Shown: positions 36,640-46,381 of the stretch, one piece after another
How positions within the stretch are numbered: position 1 is the first letter of the stretch
Layout of the letters: each line of letters opens with the position of its first letter
NCBI GenBank assembly: GCA_963764345.1
Contig: CAVXSF010000007.1
Span: 1-64,000, forward strand
Direction: 5' to 3'
DNA: 64,000 nucleotides
DNA from: DASQZK01 sp963764345
GTDB lineage: Bacteria; Bacteroidota; Bacteroidia; Bacteroidales; GCA-2748055
Notes under the pieces: model-generated
What the model saw: only the letters and a program-made list of their open reading frames with translations
Databases searched by the model: none
Told to the model about the DNA's origin: nothing
Program-made: the position numbers and the translations under genes

Positions 36640-37809
36640 TTATGCAGTTATAGTTGAATTTTTTTCTTTCCATTTTTCGAGAACATGAATGGTCTCAAGA
36701 GAATCTTTCTCATAATCCCCGTGTTGTAATATGTTTATATTTTCATTTCCTGATTCATATTTAAGCCCGTAAGCACTATCATTCCAGCTATTTTTGGAAG
36801 AATAGAAATAATTGAGGCCAAAAATGAATAGAATAAGAAATGAGAAGGTCCATTTCTTAAAAAAGATGTAGACCAGGGTAAACAATAGCATTATTACTGT
36901 AAATATCAGCAATAAACTTGCCCCTGCAGGCAAAATAAGGAATGCATCATCTTTCATTTGCCCCCGGACAATGATAAACACCAATATTGCTATGACATAA
37001 TAGAGCACATTAAAATGCTGATGGTAAAGTATATTTGTCAGGATCGTTTCATTATAATGCCTGTATTCGCGGGCTTTCCCTATTTTCATGAAGCCCCTGA
37101 GGTAAAACTGAACATTAACAAGACCATGGGCTCCTGAATATATATTCTGAAGTTTAGTGTCCCGATCCTTTTTGTACTTTCTATAAGCTCCTTTGAACCA
37201 TCTTTTCTCCAACTGCTTTGCGCTGAAAGTGTAAATGGAAGGAAGTCCTATTACAAAAAGATAGAAAATTCCGAATGACAGGTATATAAAAATTAATACA
37301 CCTGAAAGAAATGACAGGCAGTTTAAGAGTATATGACCCAATGAAATCAACTCCTGTGTACTTTGGTTTTTAATGGTTTGAAACAGATATACGGCTATAT
37401 AAATAAAAGGTATCACAGAATTATTTAGTGCAAAAACATAAAATGGTCTGGAGACGGCAGCTATAAAAGGATACCGGTGAATCATTGTTACATAAGAAGA
37501 AACATGAAAAGCCATGATAAATCCACCTGTTGCCAAACCCATAAAAAGGAAGGAGATTATTCCTGAATGACCTTCATGTTCCGGATTTAAGAAAAGTGAT
37601 GGTATTCCAAAATTAACCCCGAGACTGTTTAAAGTGATTAAAAATGGTAAGAGCCAGATTAACAAATAAAGTTGATAATCTCTTGCGTAAGAAACTAAAA
37701 TCTGAATTGGATAAAAATTGATTAGCGATCGTAAAAAAGAGAATGATTTTTTGACGGTCCCTCTTAAAATCATGATTTTATTACAAATATAAATAAATAC
37801 ATCAGTCAA
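36640..37809 (-). CDS. Multi-helix membrane protein, likely N-terminal half of a membrane-patatin
   Basis: 389 residues with about seven to nine hydrophobic helices (for example LLIWLLPFLITLNSLGVNFG, VIPFIYIAVYLFQTI and FLILFIFGLNYFYSS). A cytosolic basic segment lies near residues 195-240 (KRWFKGAYRKYKKDRDTKL). It is AT-richer than most of the window. It ends KEKNSTITA only 16 bases before the patatin start, in a different frame. Alone it matches no family I know; joined to the patatin it gives a plausible protein of about 760 residues. Confidence 0.6.
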   Translation of the reverse strand: MTDVFIYICNKIMILRGTVKKSFSFLRSLINFYPIQILVSYARDYQLYLLIWLLPFLITLNSLGVNFGIPSLFLNPEHEGHSGIISFLFMGLATGGFIMAFHVSSYVTMIHRYPFIAAVSRPFYVFALNNSVIPFIYIAVYLFQTIKNQSTQELISLGHILLNCLSFLSGVLIFIYLSFGIFYLFVIGLPSIYTFSAKQLEKRWFKGAYRKYKKDRDTKLQNIYSGAHGLVNVQFYLRGFMKIGKAREYRHYNETILTNILYHQHFNVLYYVIAILVFIIVRGQMKDDAFLILPAGASLLLIFTVIMLLFTLVYIFFKKWTFSFLILFIFGLNYFYSSKNSWNDSAYGLKYESGNENINILQHGDYEKDSLETIHVLEKWKEKNSTITA

Positions 37810-38625
37810 ATGGTGAGAATTTTTTTATTAAAATTCACTGTTGTTCGGTAAAACGAAAATTCGTTGCACACTCTACGGCGTGCCTTGTTTAATGTTGTCT
37901 GCCATGCTATTGCTGTCTGCCTCTCAGCGGAGGCTTTCTTCATCGTGATTACGATTTTTTGATCTAATGATGATCATTGAAGGGAAATGGCTTTACAAAA
38001 TTCATCGGATTGGTCCAATAGACCCCAGAGGGGTCAGAGAGCGATAGAATATTTAACAGGGAGTGTTCCCGGGCACCCCATAGGGTGTGCAACGAATTTT
38101 TAAAGTGGGATGAAGAGATATTTTTATAAAATTACCTGTTCTTCGAAAACGGGGTGCTTGCTTTTGAAATTTGAATATTGGCATTCAGATTATCAAGCGA
38201 TTAGCCTGGAAAAATTGATGTTTTTTGATTTTATTGGACCCCCGTGACCTAGAATATTTTCTTCTTCTTATATTTAATGAATTAGACATCTAAAAAAAAT
38301 TTGTTGTGGAAAGATCAGGAATTACAATGTTGATGGGGTCAGAAATACGATATTTGCAGACAGTGATATGACCCTCACTCAGAGGCAACCGGTCTGCTTT
38401 CCACAGCGCTATTATCATAAATTCCGGGGGGAGAAAGGATAAGGAATTGTATTTGGAGGTGAGGTTAGCCGTGTTCATGATGATTACTTTGAAATCAATT
38501 TATGAAAATGCAGGCCGCTTTGACAGGATTGAGGAAGTAGAAGAACCATTCTACCTTTTTATAGTGATTATTTGGGATAGTATAAGGCAACAATTCTATG
38601 ATGAAAATTCAATATCTTTACAACT
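37810..38625. other. AT-rich intergenic region with an inverted-repeat element
   Basis: About 0.8 kb. It contains a 245-bp element with 29-bp inverted ends (37856-38100) and then unremarkable AT-rich sequence. A 101-codon frame at 38447-38752 overlaps the aldolase gene and lacks any motif. A TATCTTTA box sits at 38613-38620, only six bases before the aldolase ATG. Confidence 0.45.
37856..38100. repeat. Short inverted-repeat element, MITE-like
   Basis: The left end AAAATTCGTTGCACAC...GCGTGCC (37856-37884) is the reverse complement, with about four mismatches, of the right end (38072-38100, GGCACCCC...ACGAATTTT). The inside carries no gene. The ends and size fit a non-autonomous transposon derivative. 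No target duplication was verified. Confidence 0.55.
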
Positions 38626-39627
38626 ATGGCACTTATTGTTGATAAACAGGAGGTTCTTGAAGTATACCAGGAGGCATCTGAACTCAAGTGGGTTATACCA
38701 TGTTTCTGCACCGAAAATCTTACAACGACAGAAGCAGTTCTTGATGCCGTGAAATCATATGGAGAGCAAATAGGGAATAATTACCTGCCTGTCACAATCG
38801 CAATTACGAATTGCTATTCACATCGCAGCCAGAGCGTGAATTACTCGCATACGGGAAATTGGGAAGTTGGTCTTCGACTGTTTCTCGAGGATCTAAGGAT
38901 TTTAACCTCAGAGATAAGCCCCTATAAAGATTTAAGAGTCCTGGTTCATCTTGATCATATACAGCATGATATTGATAAAGAACTGCTCTCGTGGGACATG
39001 AAAATGTTTTCCTCGATCATGTTTGATGCTTCAGGTTTAAGTCTTTCTGAAAATATTTTGGCTACAAACAGGTTTGTTGATCAAAATTCCGGGAAAATTC
39101 TTATCGAAGGTGCCTGCGATGAAATCATGGATGCGGGTACAGGTGGAAATAATTTAACTACCCCTGAAAATGCAGAGATCTTTTTGCAGCAAACGGGATG
39201 TGACCTTATTGTCGCCAACCTGGGTACCGAACATAGGGCAAACACAGCTGAATTGCGGTATCACGGTGAACTTGCAAAAGAAATCAAGCGCAAAATCGGG
39301 ACAAAAATTGTACTGCATGGAGCGTCTTCAGTTGGAAATGATCAAATTCATAACCTCTTTGATGATGGTATCTGTAAAGTAAATATCTGGACAATTCTGG
39401 AAAGAGATACATCCCCGGTTCTATTTACCCGGATGCTTGAAAATGCTTCTAAAATCACCGGGAAAAAACTGGCAGCAGAACTAAGGAATAATGGTCTTAT
39501 TGGTAAAAATGTTGAAGTTGATCATGATAAATCAATTCAATACTTTACTACAAAATATCGTCAGGATATTATTTTCAGGGAAATGAAAAGAATTATTAAA
39601 GACTATTTATCCATCTGGTATGTTTAG
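38626..39627 (+). CDS. Class II (zinc) fructose-bisphosphate-aldolase-like protein
   Basis: 333 residues. Zinc and catalytic blocks of class II aldolases are visible: LVHLDHIQHDI (catalytic Asp and His), IMFDASGLS, EGACDEIMDAG, VANLGTEHRAN and VLHGASSVGND, and CKVNIWTILERD in the phosphate-site region. It is shorter on conserved DGS/GGSG phosphate loops than FbaA, so the substrate is probably another ketose-phosphate. An FGGY kinase follows 38 bases downstream, a usual kinase-aldolase pairing for a phosphorylated sugar. The -7-like box directly before the ATG raises the possibility of a very short leader. Confidence 0.8.
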   Translation: MALIVDKQEVLEVYQEASELKWVIPCFCTENLTTTEAVLDAVKSYGEQIGNNYLPVTIAITNCYSHRSQSVNYSHTGNWEVGLRLFLEDLRILTSEISPYKDLRVLVHLDHIQHDIDKELLSWDMKMFSSIMFDASGLSLSENILATNRFVDQNSGKILIEGACDEIMDAGTGGNNLTTPENAEIFLQQTGCDLIVANLGTEHRANTAELRYHGELAKEIKRKIGTKIVLHGASSVGNDQIHNLFDDGICKVNIWTILERDTSPVLFTRMLENASKITGKKLAAELRNNGLIGKNVEVDHDKSIQYFTTKYRQDIIFREMKRIIKDYLSIWYV

Positions 39628-39665
39628 CGGAACACAAAATAGCGGCATATATTTATTTAATACAT

Positions 39666-41177
39666 ATGAGTTATTTAGGCCTTGATATCGGCACAAGCTC
39701 CTGCAAGGGGGTAGCTTTTAATGATAGAGGAAAAGTTGTTGCCTCAGCACACCGGGAATACAATTTAATTTATCCCGGTGAAGGGCTGGCAGAACTTGAT
39801 TCTTCCGAGGTTTGCCTCAAGTGCTTTGAAGTAATTAAGGAGATTGCCCTTCATACCAAACACGATCGTGTGAGGGCCATGGCAGTATCTTCACAAGGAG
39901 AAGCGTTTACCCCGGTCTCCGAAGATGGCGGAATTCTCCGGAATGCCATGGTATCGTCAGATTCCAGGGCTGTGAATTTTGTTGAGCAGTTCTGCTCGGA
40001 ATTCGGAGCTGAAAAACTCTATTCCATTACCGGACATACCGCATACCCGATGTTTACGCTTTTTAAGCTCCTCTGGTATAAACAGTATCAGCCTGATCTT
40101 TGGGCCCGTACTGCGAAATTTCTGTGTTTCGAAGACCTGATTCATCTCAAACTGGGTCTTGAACCCGCCATTGGATATTCCCTGGCAGGACGTACAATGT
40201 TATTTAATGTTCTTCTGCATAAATGGGATGATGAGATACTTAAGGCAATTGATTTACAACCATCCAAATTAGCAAAGCCCCTGCCTTCCGGAACAATCAT
40301 AGGGACCATTCCTCCGGCTATTGCTCTGGAACTTGGACTAACAGAGGAGGTCGCAGTAATTACCGGCGGTCACGATCAGACATGCGCTGCCCTCGGTGCC
40401 GGTATTGTGAAAGAAAAGACGGCCATGTATGCCACCGGTACCGTCGAATGTATTACGCCTGTTTTTGCCAAACCCGTTTTTAATCCGGAACTCTTTAAAA
40501 ACAATTATTGCACCTACGACTATACTTTAGCCGGGATGTACTGTACAGTGGCTTTCAGTCTGTCAGGGGGGAATGTTTTGAAGTGGTTTGTTGATGAATT
40601 CGGGGAAAAGGAAAAGTCGATGGCCATGAAAACCGGTAGAAATATTTATGAAATTCTATTGGAATCACTACCGGACAAACCTTCAAGACTTCTTGTACTT
40701 CCATACTTTGCTCCAACAGGTACCCCATATTTCGACAGCAATATTGCCGGAGCAATAATTGGGTTGCACTTTCACACTTCCAGGCATGAAATTATGAGGG
40801 CCTTATTGGAAGGTGTTGCATTTGAAATGAGGTTGAATCTGGCAATTCTTGAGGAATCGGGTATTTTTATCGAAGAGTTAAGAGCTGTCGGCGGAGGGGC
40901 AAAGAGTAAAGTATGGACTCAATTGAAAGCAAATGTATTGAATAAACCAGTTACAAATTTAGAGATTGTAGAGGCCGGGTGTCTTGGTGCTGCAATCCTT
41001 GCCAGGTCTGCAACCACCGGAGTGTCTGAAATTGAAATCATTGAAGAATGGATAAAAACTTCCGACACTGTTTTCCCACAGGCAGAATATGTCCATCACT
41101 ATGACAATCAATTTAAAGAATACATGAAATTGTACCCGGCAATAAAATCCCTCCATTATCGGGAAAATGTTTTGTAG
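39666..41177 (+). CDS. FGGY-family carbohydrate kinase
   Basis: 503 residues. The N-terminal phosphate loop is GLDIGTSSCKGVAF. VSSQGEAFTPV and SSDSRAV lie in the sugar-binding half. ITGGHDQTCAALGAG and AVGGGAKSKVWTQLKANVLNKPV are the FGGY signature regions. The family includes xylulokinase, gluconokinase, L-fuculokinase and others. The pairing with the preceding aldolase points to phosphorylation of a ketose or polyol before cleavage to triose-type products. No transporter or regulator adjoins, so the sugar is not identifiable. Confidence 0.85.
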   Translation: MSYLGLDIGTSSCKGVAFNDRGKVVASAHREYNLIYPGEGLAELDSSEVCLKCFEVIKEIALHTKHDRVRAMAVSSQGEAFTPVSEDGGILRNAMVSSDSRAVNFVEQFCSEFGAEKLYSITGHTAYPMFTLFKLLWYKQYQPDLWARTAKFLCFEDLIHLKLGLEPAIGYSLAGRTMLFNVLLHKWDDEILKAIDLQPSKLAKPLPSGTIIGTIPPAIALELGLTEEVAVITGGHDQTCAALGAGIVKEKTAMYATGTVECITPVFAKPVFNPELFKNNYCTYDYTLAGMYCTVAFSLSGGNVLKWFVDEFGEKEKSMAMKTGRNIYEILLESLPDKPSRLLVLPYFAPTGTPYFDSNIAGAIIGLHFHTSRHEIMRALLEGVAFEMRLNLAILEESGIFIEELRAVGGGAKSKVWTQLKANVLNKPVTNLEIVEAGCLGAAILARSATTGVSEIEIIEEWIKTSDTVFPQAEYVHHYDNQFKEYMKLYPAIKSLHYRENVL

Positions 41178-41357
41178 ATCCTGTCCCCGGGCAAGATATA
41201 TACGAACTCGCCACAGTGCAGATACCCGGGGTGAAACAGAAACAAAACAGACGAATCCTTCCGATCTTTTTTGATCCTTTTACCACAAAGAAGAGAAACA
41301 ATTTCCTGTAAATCTCTATTCGGGATATTGACAAACCACCGGAAAATTTTTGGGGTC

Positions 41358-44311
41358 TTACTTCATCAGAATAATCTGCCTGGTGAAGTATTTTCCGCCA
41401 ATAGTCAGCCTTACCAGGTAGAGTCCGGCAGGCATATCAGACAGGTCTGTTTCCACAGATTCTCCGCCGGTGAAAGTCAGATTCCTGATCGTCCTTCCGG
41501 AATAATCGATGATGCTTACCGATATCTTATGTCCGGGCGCCAGGTCAGCTTCACCGGTACATTTGATCCTGATGATGCCGGTGGTCGGGTTCGGGTAGAC
41601 GACGGGTTCCGTCAGATCCTGGTTAAATCTGTTCACACCTGTATTGCTGTTTTCATATCCCGGAGTGGATAGGGCAGCTATCAGACCAGGGCCCGGTACC
41701 ATCTGGATACCTGGCCAGGGATATGTCTGATGACAGGGCAGGGAATGAGACGGAATCGATAACGACCATGTCTTCACCGATTTGTTTGAAGAGTCCGGCC
41801 TGTTCCCCCGATTTATCCAGTTTGAAACCCAGGTGCAGGACGCCCTCATCCGGCTCATTGTCGGCCCATAAAACGATAAAACCACCAGCATTAACCGTCG
41901 TGACTTCGGGTTGTGTGGCCGGGATTTTCCACTTCGCCGGTTTACCCAGTGAATCGGTCATGAATAAACCGCCAAGATCTACATCCTTCGATCCTGCATT
42001 GTAAATCTCGATCCAGTCATCATGGTTTCCAAATTCATCAACAATACCATTCGTATTACCGGCCATGATCTCATTGATCTTCAGTTCCGGGATGTCATCA
42101 TCACTCTCCAGCCGGGCCGTGATCTTTGTTGCACCTTCAATATTGATATCCACCGGATTTTCGGTAAAAGATACCGGTTCCCCGCCATTGACGGAAGGAT
42201 TCTCAACGGTCCATTCGATGAAACGATAACTTTCGGTCGTCGACAATGAAAGATTCAGAGGCAGCCCTTTGTAATAATCGGCAGTGAAATCCTGGCTGTC
42301 CAAAGGTGTCCCGTCCAGGGTGATTTTACCTCCATCCTCACAAATAATCTCCACCGGCACTTTATCACCCGGCTGCAGACCAAACGTTTCCGCCAGCTGA
42401 CTGAGGGCATAGGCAGGCCTTTGGTTGGCAAAATCCCGCATTCCCTGGATGTTTTGCCGCCAGTCCGGCATGGACGTTATACCACCGTCAGCCGACCACC
42501 GGGCGATATGACGTGGCATCTCAGTTTCCAGGTTGGCACTCAGGGAGTCGACGATATGGATAACCCTGCCGGGATTATACGTTGTACCGACCTGGCTGAT
42601 GAATGAGCTTATAAATTTTTTCCTGAACGTTTCGTTCTGCGTCAGCTTTATGAAGGCCATCGTTGCCCAGGGAGCTTTCTCTCCTTTCCTGACATAATCG
42701 TCGATATCGGGATCGAGAGCTTTCAGGAAACATATTGGTTGAAGGCGGCGCCCACTGAAAGCCGTTAAATCCGAAATCCATATCGAAGAGCATCCACCTC
42801 CACTTTCCTCCCACGGTCTCCGGCCTCCAGAGCCTGTGATTATTTGCCGGCCAGTCAATATTGCAGCAATAGATCTCGGTAATCATGTAACTTATAAATT
42901 CATCGATATCGATCATCGATGCAGCGACCTTGTAATTTTCATCCGCAGAGAGGTCATTGTTCTCCAGGAAGTTCATCATTTCATTGTACAGCACATCATT
43001 GCCCGCAACTACATCGTTATTCTTAATGATATCCACGCTGTCCCTGTCGATGCCGTAATGCACTTCGCAATAATCCTCGTTTTGTTTATCCCTGAGGTTG
43101 AGAATTCCCCAGTATTCCCCGTTAAGATAGATGACTGCCGGCTGGTAAGCCTGATAATCAAGGTCCGCCCTGTTTTCGACAATCGTTTGCATTAAGGCAT
43201 CCCTGAACATGGTTCCCCGCCAGCTTCCGCTCCAGTCATTCGCTGAATTCCTAAGGACAAAGGATTTGTATAGGCCGGTCTCCCTTCCGGGCAGGAGGGG
43301 ATACTCTATTGGCCCGTTACCATATTCAGAACGGGCATATACCGCCAGCGATTTCTGGGCAGCACCCCGGCTGGCACCTCCGAAGATGCTGAGACCTGCA
43401 TTCGAACTGAAAGCAGATTCCCCTGCAGGGGTAAAATATTCGAGGCCACAGGGTTTTTCCCAGTCTTCTTCATAATTCACGTAGATCCCGTTCTGAGGAT
43501 CCCAAAGGTTTTCCGGACCTGTAAATATCGACAGTACCGGGAGATCATGTTCCTGTTCATGGATGAAGTAGGTATGGCTGACAGTCTTTCCTGGCAACAT
43601 GCCATCATCATATATCCTGGCACGGACAACCGTTGTGGCCGGTATGGAAAAAGCAGAGACATACTGCATTGAAGAGGCATCCGGTTCAGAGCCGTCTGTA
43701 GTATACCTGATAAAGGCTCCGGTTTCATTTGAAGACAGGTTAAGGGTGATGGCCGAGTCATAAAATCCTCCTGTAAGGGAAAATTGTGGCTCACCGCTTA
43801 TGCCCGGGTAACCATCCTCCCCGTTTGGGGCACCCGGCGTGGGATCGGGGAAAAATACCCAGCCTGTGCCAGACGCATCTCGTCCGAAGGAAACATTTGA
43901 ATACTGAATACTGAAGGTAACCGTATCGATCAGCTCTTCCTGCAGATTGAACAAGCCGATCTCTTCACCGTCGCCGCTCAGTTTGAAACCGGCATGCAGG
44001 CCCGAGTTCATACCGTCAGCCCAGATGAGCAGGTAAGCATTGGCCGGAAGGAAAGTTCCAGCAGGGATCTGCCATTTGGTCTTGTTCAGCAAATTATCGG
44101 TAAGATAGTATCCGGAGATGTCCGTTCCGGAACTCCCGGCATTGTATAATTCGATCCAGTCTGAGAATTCGTGGAAATCAGGATCCTGTATGAATGAAAG
44201 GTTCGAAGCCTGGAATTCGTTGATCACCACCTGCCCGGAAAGATCACGGATGGTAAACAGGCTGAAGATCAGGCACAGAACTATAATATGATTAGATCTT
44301 ACAGTTCCCAT
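41358..44311 (-). pseudogene. CotH-kinase/lamin-tail multidomain T9SS protein with two frame shifts
   Basis: Three frames together carry one protein of about 980 residues. From 44311: signal peptide (ending LSGQV), lamin-tail domain (VVINEFQASNLSF), chitobiase-type C-terminal domain (GAFIRYTTDGSEPDASS), CotH kinase (LPVLSIFTGPENLWD, NLRDKQNEDYCEVHYG). A shift at about 42727 follows NMF, in a CC run. The frame to about 41685 has a second lamin-tail domain (IKLTQNETF before it; KINEIMAGNTNGIVDEFGNH). A shift near 41685 leads to the T9SS domain (VVYPNPTTGIIRIKCTGE, ending KYFTRQIILMK). CotH enzymes phosphorylate proteins; lamin-tail domains bind DNA or surfaces. All domains are intact apart from the shifts. 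Confidence 0.75.
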
Positions 44312-44607
44312 GCTATTTTGAAATTAATGCTTCTTCCATTCCTTAAAATATAAACAAACTACTTCCAACCAGATCAAACTGGCTTATTAGCCACATCGTA
44401 TTGATCATCGGATTTGAACTAGTGCCTGGAAGGATTTCTTTGTATATGTGGGGTTCCAGGGTATGAGCAGGGGCAAAGGGTATCTTTGTAAATCCGTTTT
44501 GCTCACTGTAAATATAGAATAATTCTGAAATATGTTTGAACGTTTGTGACAGGTTAAATGAAAAAATCTTTTCCGTTGTCATAATCAAAAGCTATTCATT
44601 TTTTTTG
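44312..44607. other. Intergenic region between divergent genes
   Basis: About 300 bp between the CotH-type gene (leftward) and the redox/arsenical operon (rightward). A minus-strand frame at 44343-44588 (81 codons) has no motif. The promoter/operator is at its right edge. Confidence 0.4.
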
Positions 44608-44632
44608 TAGCTTTGTTCGTTATTAGACGAAC
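44608..44632 (+). promoter_or_regulatory. -7 box overlapping an inverted-repeat operator (ArsR-like)
   Basis: TAGCTTTG (44608-44615) is an exact TAnnTTTG box. Its last base begins a perfect inverted repeat GTTCGT-TATTAG-ACGAAC (44615-44632), followed by TACGAAT, giving extended half-sites related to the ATTCG/CGAAT sites of ArsR/SmtB repressors. The leader to the thioredoxin-like start at 44663 is about 35 bases. A repressor bound here would cover the transcription start. No arsR gene is in the window. Confidence 0.55.
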
Positions 44633-44662
44633 TACGAATAGAATCCTGAAGATCATAGATTT

Positions 44663-44902
44663 ATGGATATCAAAATTTTAGGAACAGGCTGTCCGAACTG
44701 TAAAGCCCTTGAGAAAGCCACCCGGCAGGCGGTGACTGAAGCGGATCTCAATGCCACTGTGACCAGGGTGGAGGACATTATGGAGATCATGAAGACCGGT
44801 GTGATGGCCACTCCTGCACTGGTCGTTGACGGGCAGGTTGTCGTACGGGGCAGGGTTCCTTCAGTGCACGATTTAAAAGATTTGTTAATGAAATTTAAAT
44901 AA
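44663..44902 (+). CDS. Small thioredoxin-family protein (redox-active disulfide type)
   Basis: 79 residues, cytoplasmic. The active-site CPNC is at residues 10-13 in GTGCPNCKALEKA. The cis-Pro is in MATPALVVDG. It is of the short thioredoxin-like family often next to permeases in thiol or arsenic stress operons. It probably supplies electrons or handles metal thiolates for the ArsF/ArsG-like neighbours; the next gene starts 7 bases on. Confidence 0.85.
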   Translation: MDIKILGTGCPNCKALEKATRQAVTEADLNATVTRVEDIMEIMKTGVMATPALVVDGQVVVRGRVPSVHDLKDLLMKFK

Positions 44903-44909
44903 ACCGGAT

Positions 44910-45320
44910 ATGAATACAGTAAAAATCACTTTTGTTGCCCTGATGGCATTCATGGTATCTGTTATGAGCTGTGCCCAGTCATCTACCGCTAAAGCCGGGG
45001 CAGCCGGCACTGACGCATCTGAAGTCAGTGTGTATTATTTTCATTTTAACGCTCGTTGTGCCACCTGCAGGGCTATCGAGGCTGAAGCACAGGCCGGCGT
45101 GAGTGAATTACAGGGCAGTGATGTTGGCTTCTCTGCTTACAACCTCGATGATGCAACGGGCAAAGCAAAGGGCAAAGAGCTGGGTGTCTCCGGGCAGACC
45201 CTGCTCATTGTAAAAGGCGATAAAAAAATTGACCTGACGCGTGAAGGATTCCTGTATGCACGTACCGATCCGGAGAAGTTCAGGAAAATTCTGAATGACG
45301 CGATCAAACCGTTGCTCTGA
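44910..45320 (+). CDS. arsF: ArsF-family thioredoxin-like lipoprotein
   Basis: 136 residues. The lipobox is VMSC21. The mature part is a thioredoxin-like fold with HFNARCATC (Cys50 and Cys53) and SGQTLLIVKGDKKI. It matches the family named after ArsF, described as a subunit with ArsG for reduction/efflux of nitro-aromatic arsenicals. It sits between the small thioredoxin and the ArsG-like permease, 2 bases before the latter, so the three act together. The Cys pair probably passes electrons on the outer face of the membrane. Substrate in this organism is unknown. Confidence 0.78.
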   Translation: MNTVKITFVALMAFMVSVMSCAQSSTAKAGAAGTDASEVSVYYFHFNARCATCRAIEAEAQAGVSELQGSDVGFSAYNLDDATGKAKGKELGVSGQTLLIVKGDKKIDLTREGFLYARTDPEKFRKILNDAIKPLL

Positions 45321-45322
45321 AC

Positions 45323-46024
45323 ATGGAACGTATTCTGAGCGGACTGCTCGAGAATAGTTCGCTGCCTTTTGTTACCGCACTCATCCTGGGACTGATGACC
45401 GCCATCAGTCCATGCCCCCTTGCTACAAACATCACGGCCATAGGCTTCATTGGTAAGGATATTGAAAACAGGAACCGGGTTTTTTTCAACGGTCTGGTCT
45501 ATACCCTGGGCAGGGCAGTATCCTATACACTGCTGGCTTTCATCATTTTCCTGGGCGCCGACCGGTTTGCCCTTTCGGGAACGTTTCAGAGGTACGGTGA
45601 AAAATTTATCGGCCCGCTACTGGTCGTTATCGGCCTGTTTATGCTCGATATCCTGAAGGTCAGGTTCCCGGGCCTGGGAAAACTGACCCGGAGATTTGAG
45701 GAGAAAAGCACCAGGACATATTGGGATGCATTGCTGCTCGGTATACTGTTTGCCCTGGCTTTCTGCCCTTACAGCGGTGTGCTTTATTTCGGCATGCTTA
45801 TCCCGATGACCATCACCAGCGCTTCAGGATTATACCTTCCCGTAGTTTTCGCGGTGGCTACCGGGATTCCTGTGATTATTTTCGCCTGGCTCATTGCTTT
45901 TACGGTTTCCGGGGTGGGCGGCCTGTATAACCGGCTGCGGGCTTTCGAAGTATGGTTCCGCCGTGCTGTCTCCATCGTATTCATTGCCACAGGTCTCTAT
46001 TATATTATTACGGTATATTTTTGA
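45323..46024 (+). CDS. arsG: ArsG-family/DsbD-like membrane permease
   Basis: 233 residues with six to seven helices of the cytochrome-c-biogenesis (DsbD/CcdA) type. LGLMTAISPCPLATNITAIGFIGKDI carries the conserved Pro-Cys in the first helix, and LALAFCPYSGVLYFGMLIP repeats the pattern with the second Cys, giving the intramembrane thiol pair that moves electrons across the inner membrane. The family includes ArsG. It is the last gene of the three-gene operon behind the ArsR-like site. Whether it exports an arsenical or only shuttles electrons cannot be decided from sequence. Confidence 0.78.
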   Translation: MERILSGLLENSSLPFVTALILGLMTAISPCPLATNITAIGFIGKDIENRNRVFFNGLVYTLGRAVSYTLLAFIIFLGADRFALSGTFQRYGEKFIGPLLVVIGLFMLDILKVRFPGLGKLTRRFEEKSTRTYWDALLLGILFALAFCPYSGVLYFGMLIPMTITSASGLYLPVVFAVATGIPVIIFAWLIAFTVSGVGGLYNRLRAFEVWFRRAVSIVFIATGLYYIITVYF

Positions 46025-46381
46025 TTTTTTTACCTCAGAATGATTTGCTGAAGGAGATGATGCCGGATGAAAAGGATGTCTTCATCAAATTCTTTTTCCG
46101 CCCACGTCCGAGCACTTTATTTCATGGTATCGAAGGCTCGTTCCAGGAAGAGCACCTTGTACGGGTCTTGATAAAAAAGTAGCAAACGTTGCCTGAAGTT
46201 GTTTTTGGAATATTCATTAATACCGGAATTTTATTGGTAAGGTCATCATAATTTTTATACCCACTGTGAAGGTAAATAAGATTCTTTTAAAAACAGAAAA
46301 AACACGATTCCCCTAAGCATCCCGGCAGAATGCTTCCGGGAACCGCGTTCCTTTATTTTCAGCGTCTGTTCAGGCTTCGGC
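46025..46381. other. Intergenic region with a possible short coding remnant
   Basis: About 357 bp. Plus-strand bases 46030-46180 read as PQNDLLKEMMPDEKDVF... ending in a stop at 46182, protein-like but without a start of its own. It may be the tail of a lost gene. Nothing else was seen; the flanking genes converge here. Confidence 0.3.

Noticed and set aside
38447..38752. 101-codon frame before the aldolase gene
   Set aside because: It overlaps the aldolase start and has no motif or family resemblance.
44343..44588. 81-codon minus frame before the redox operon
   Set aside because: No motif or ribosome site; it fills the gap between divergent genes.
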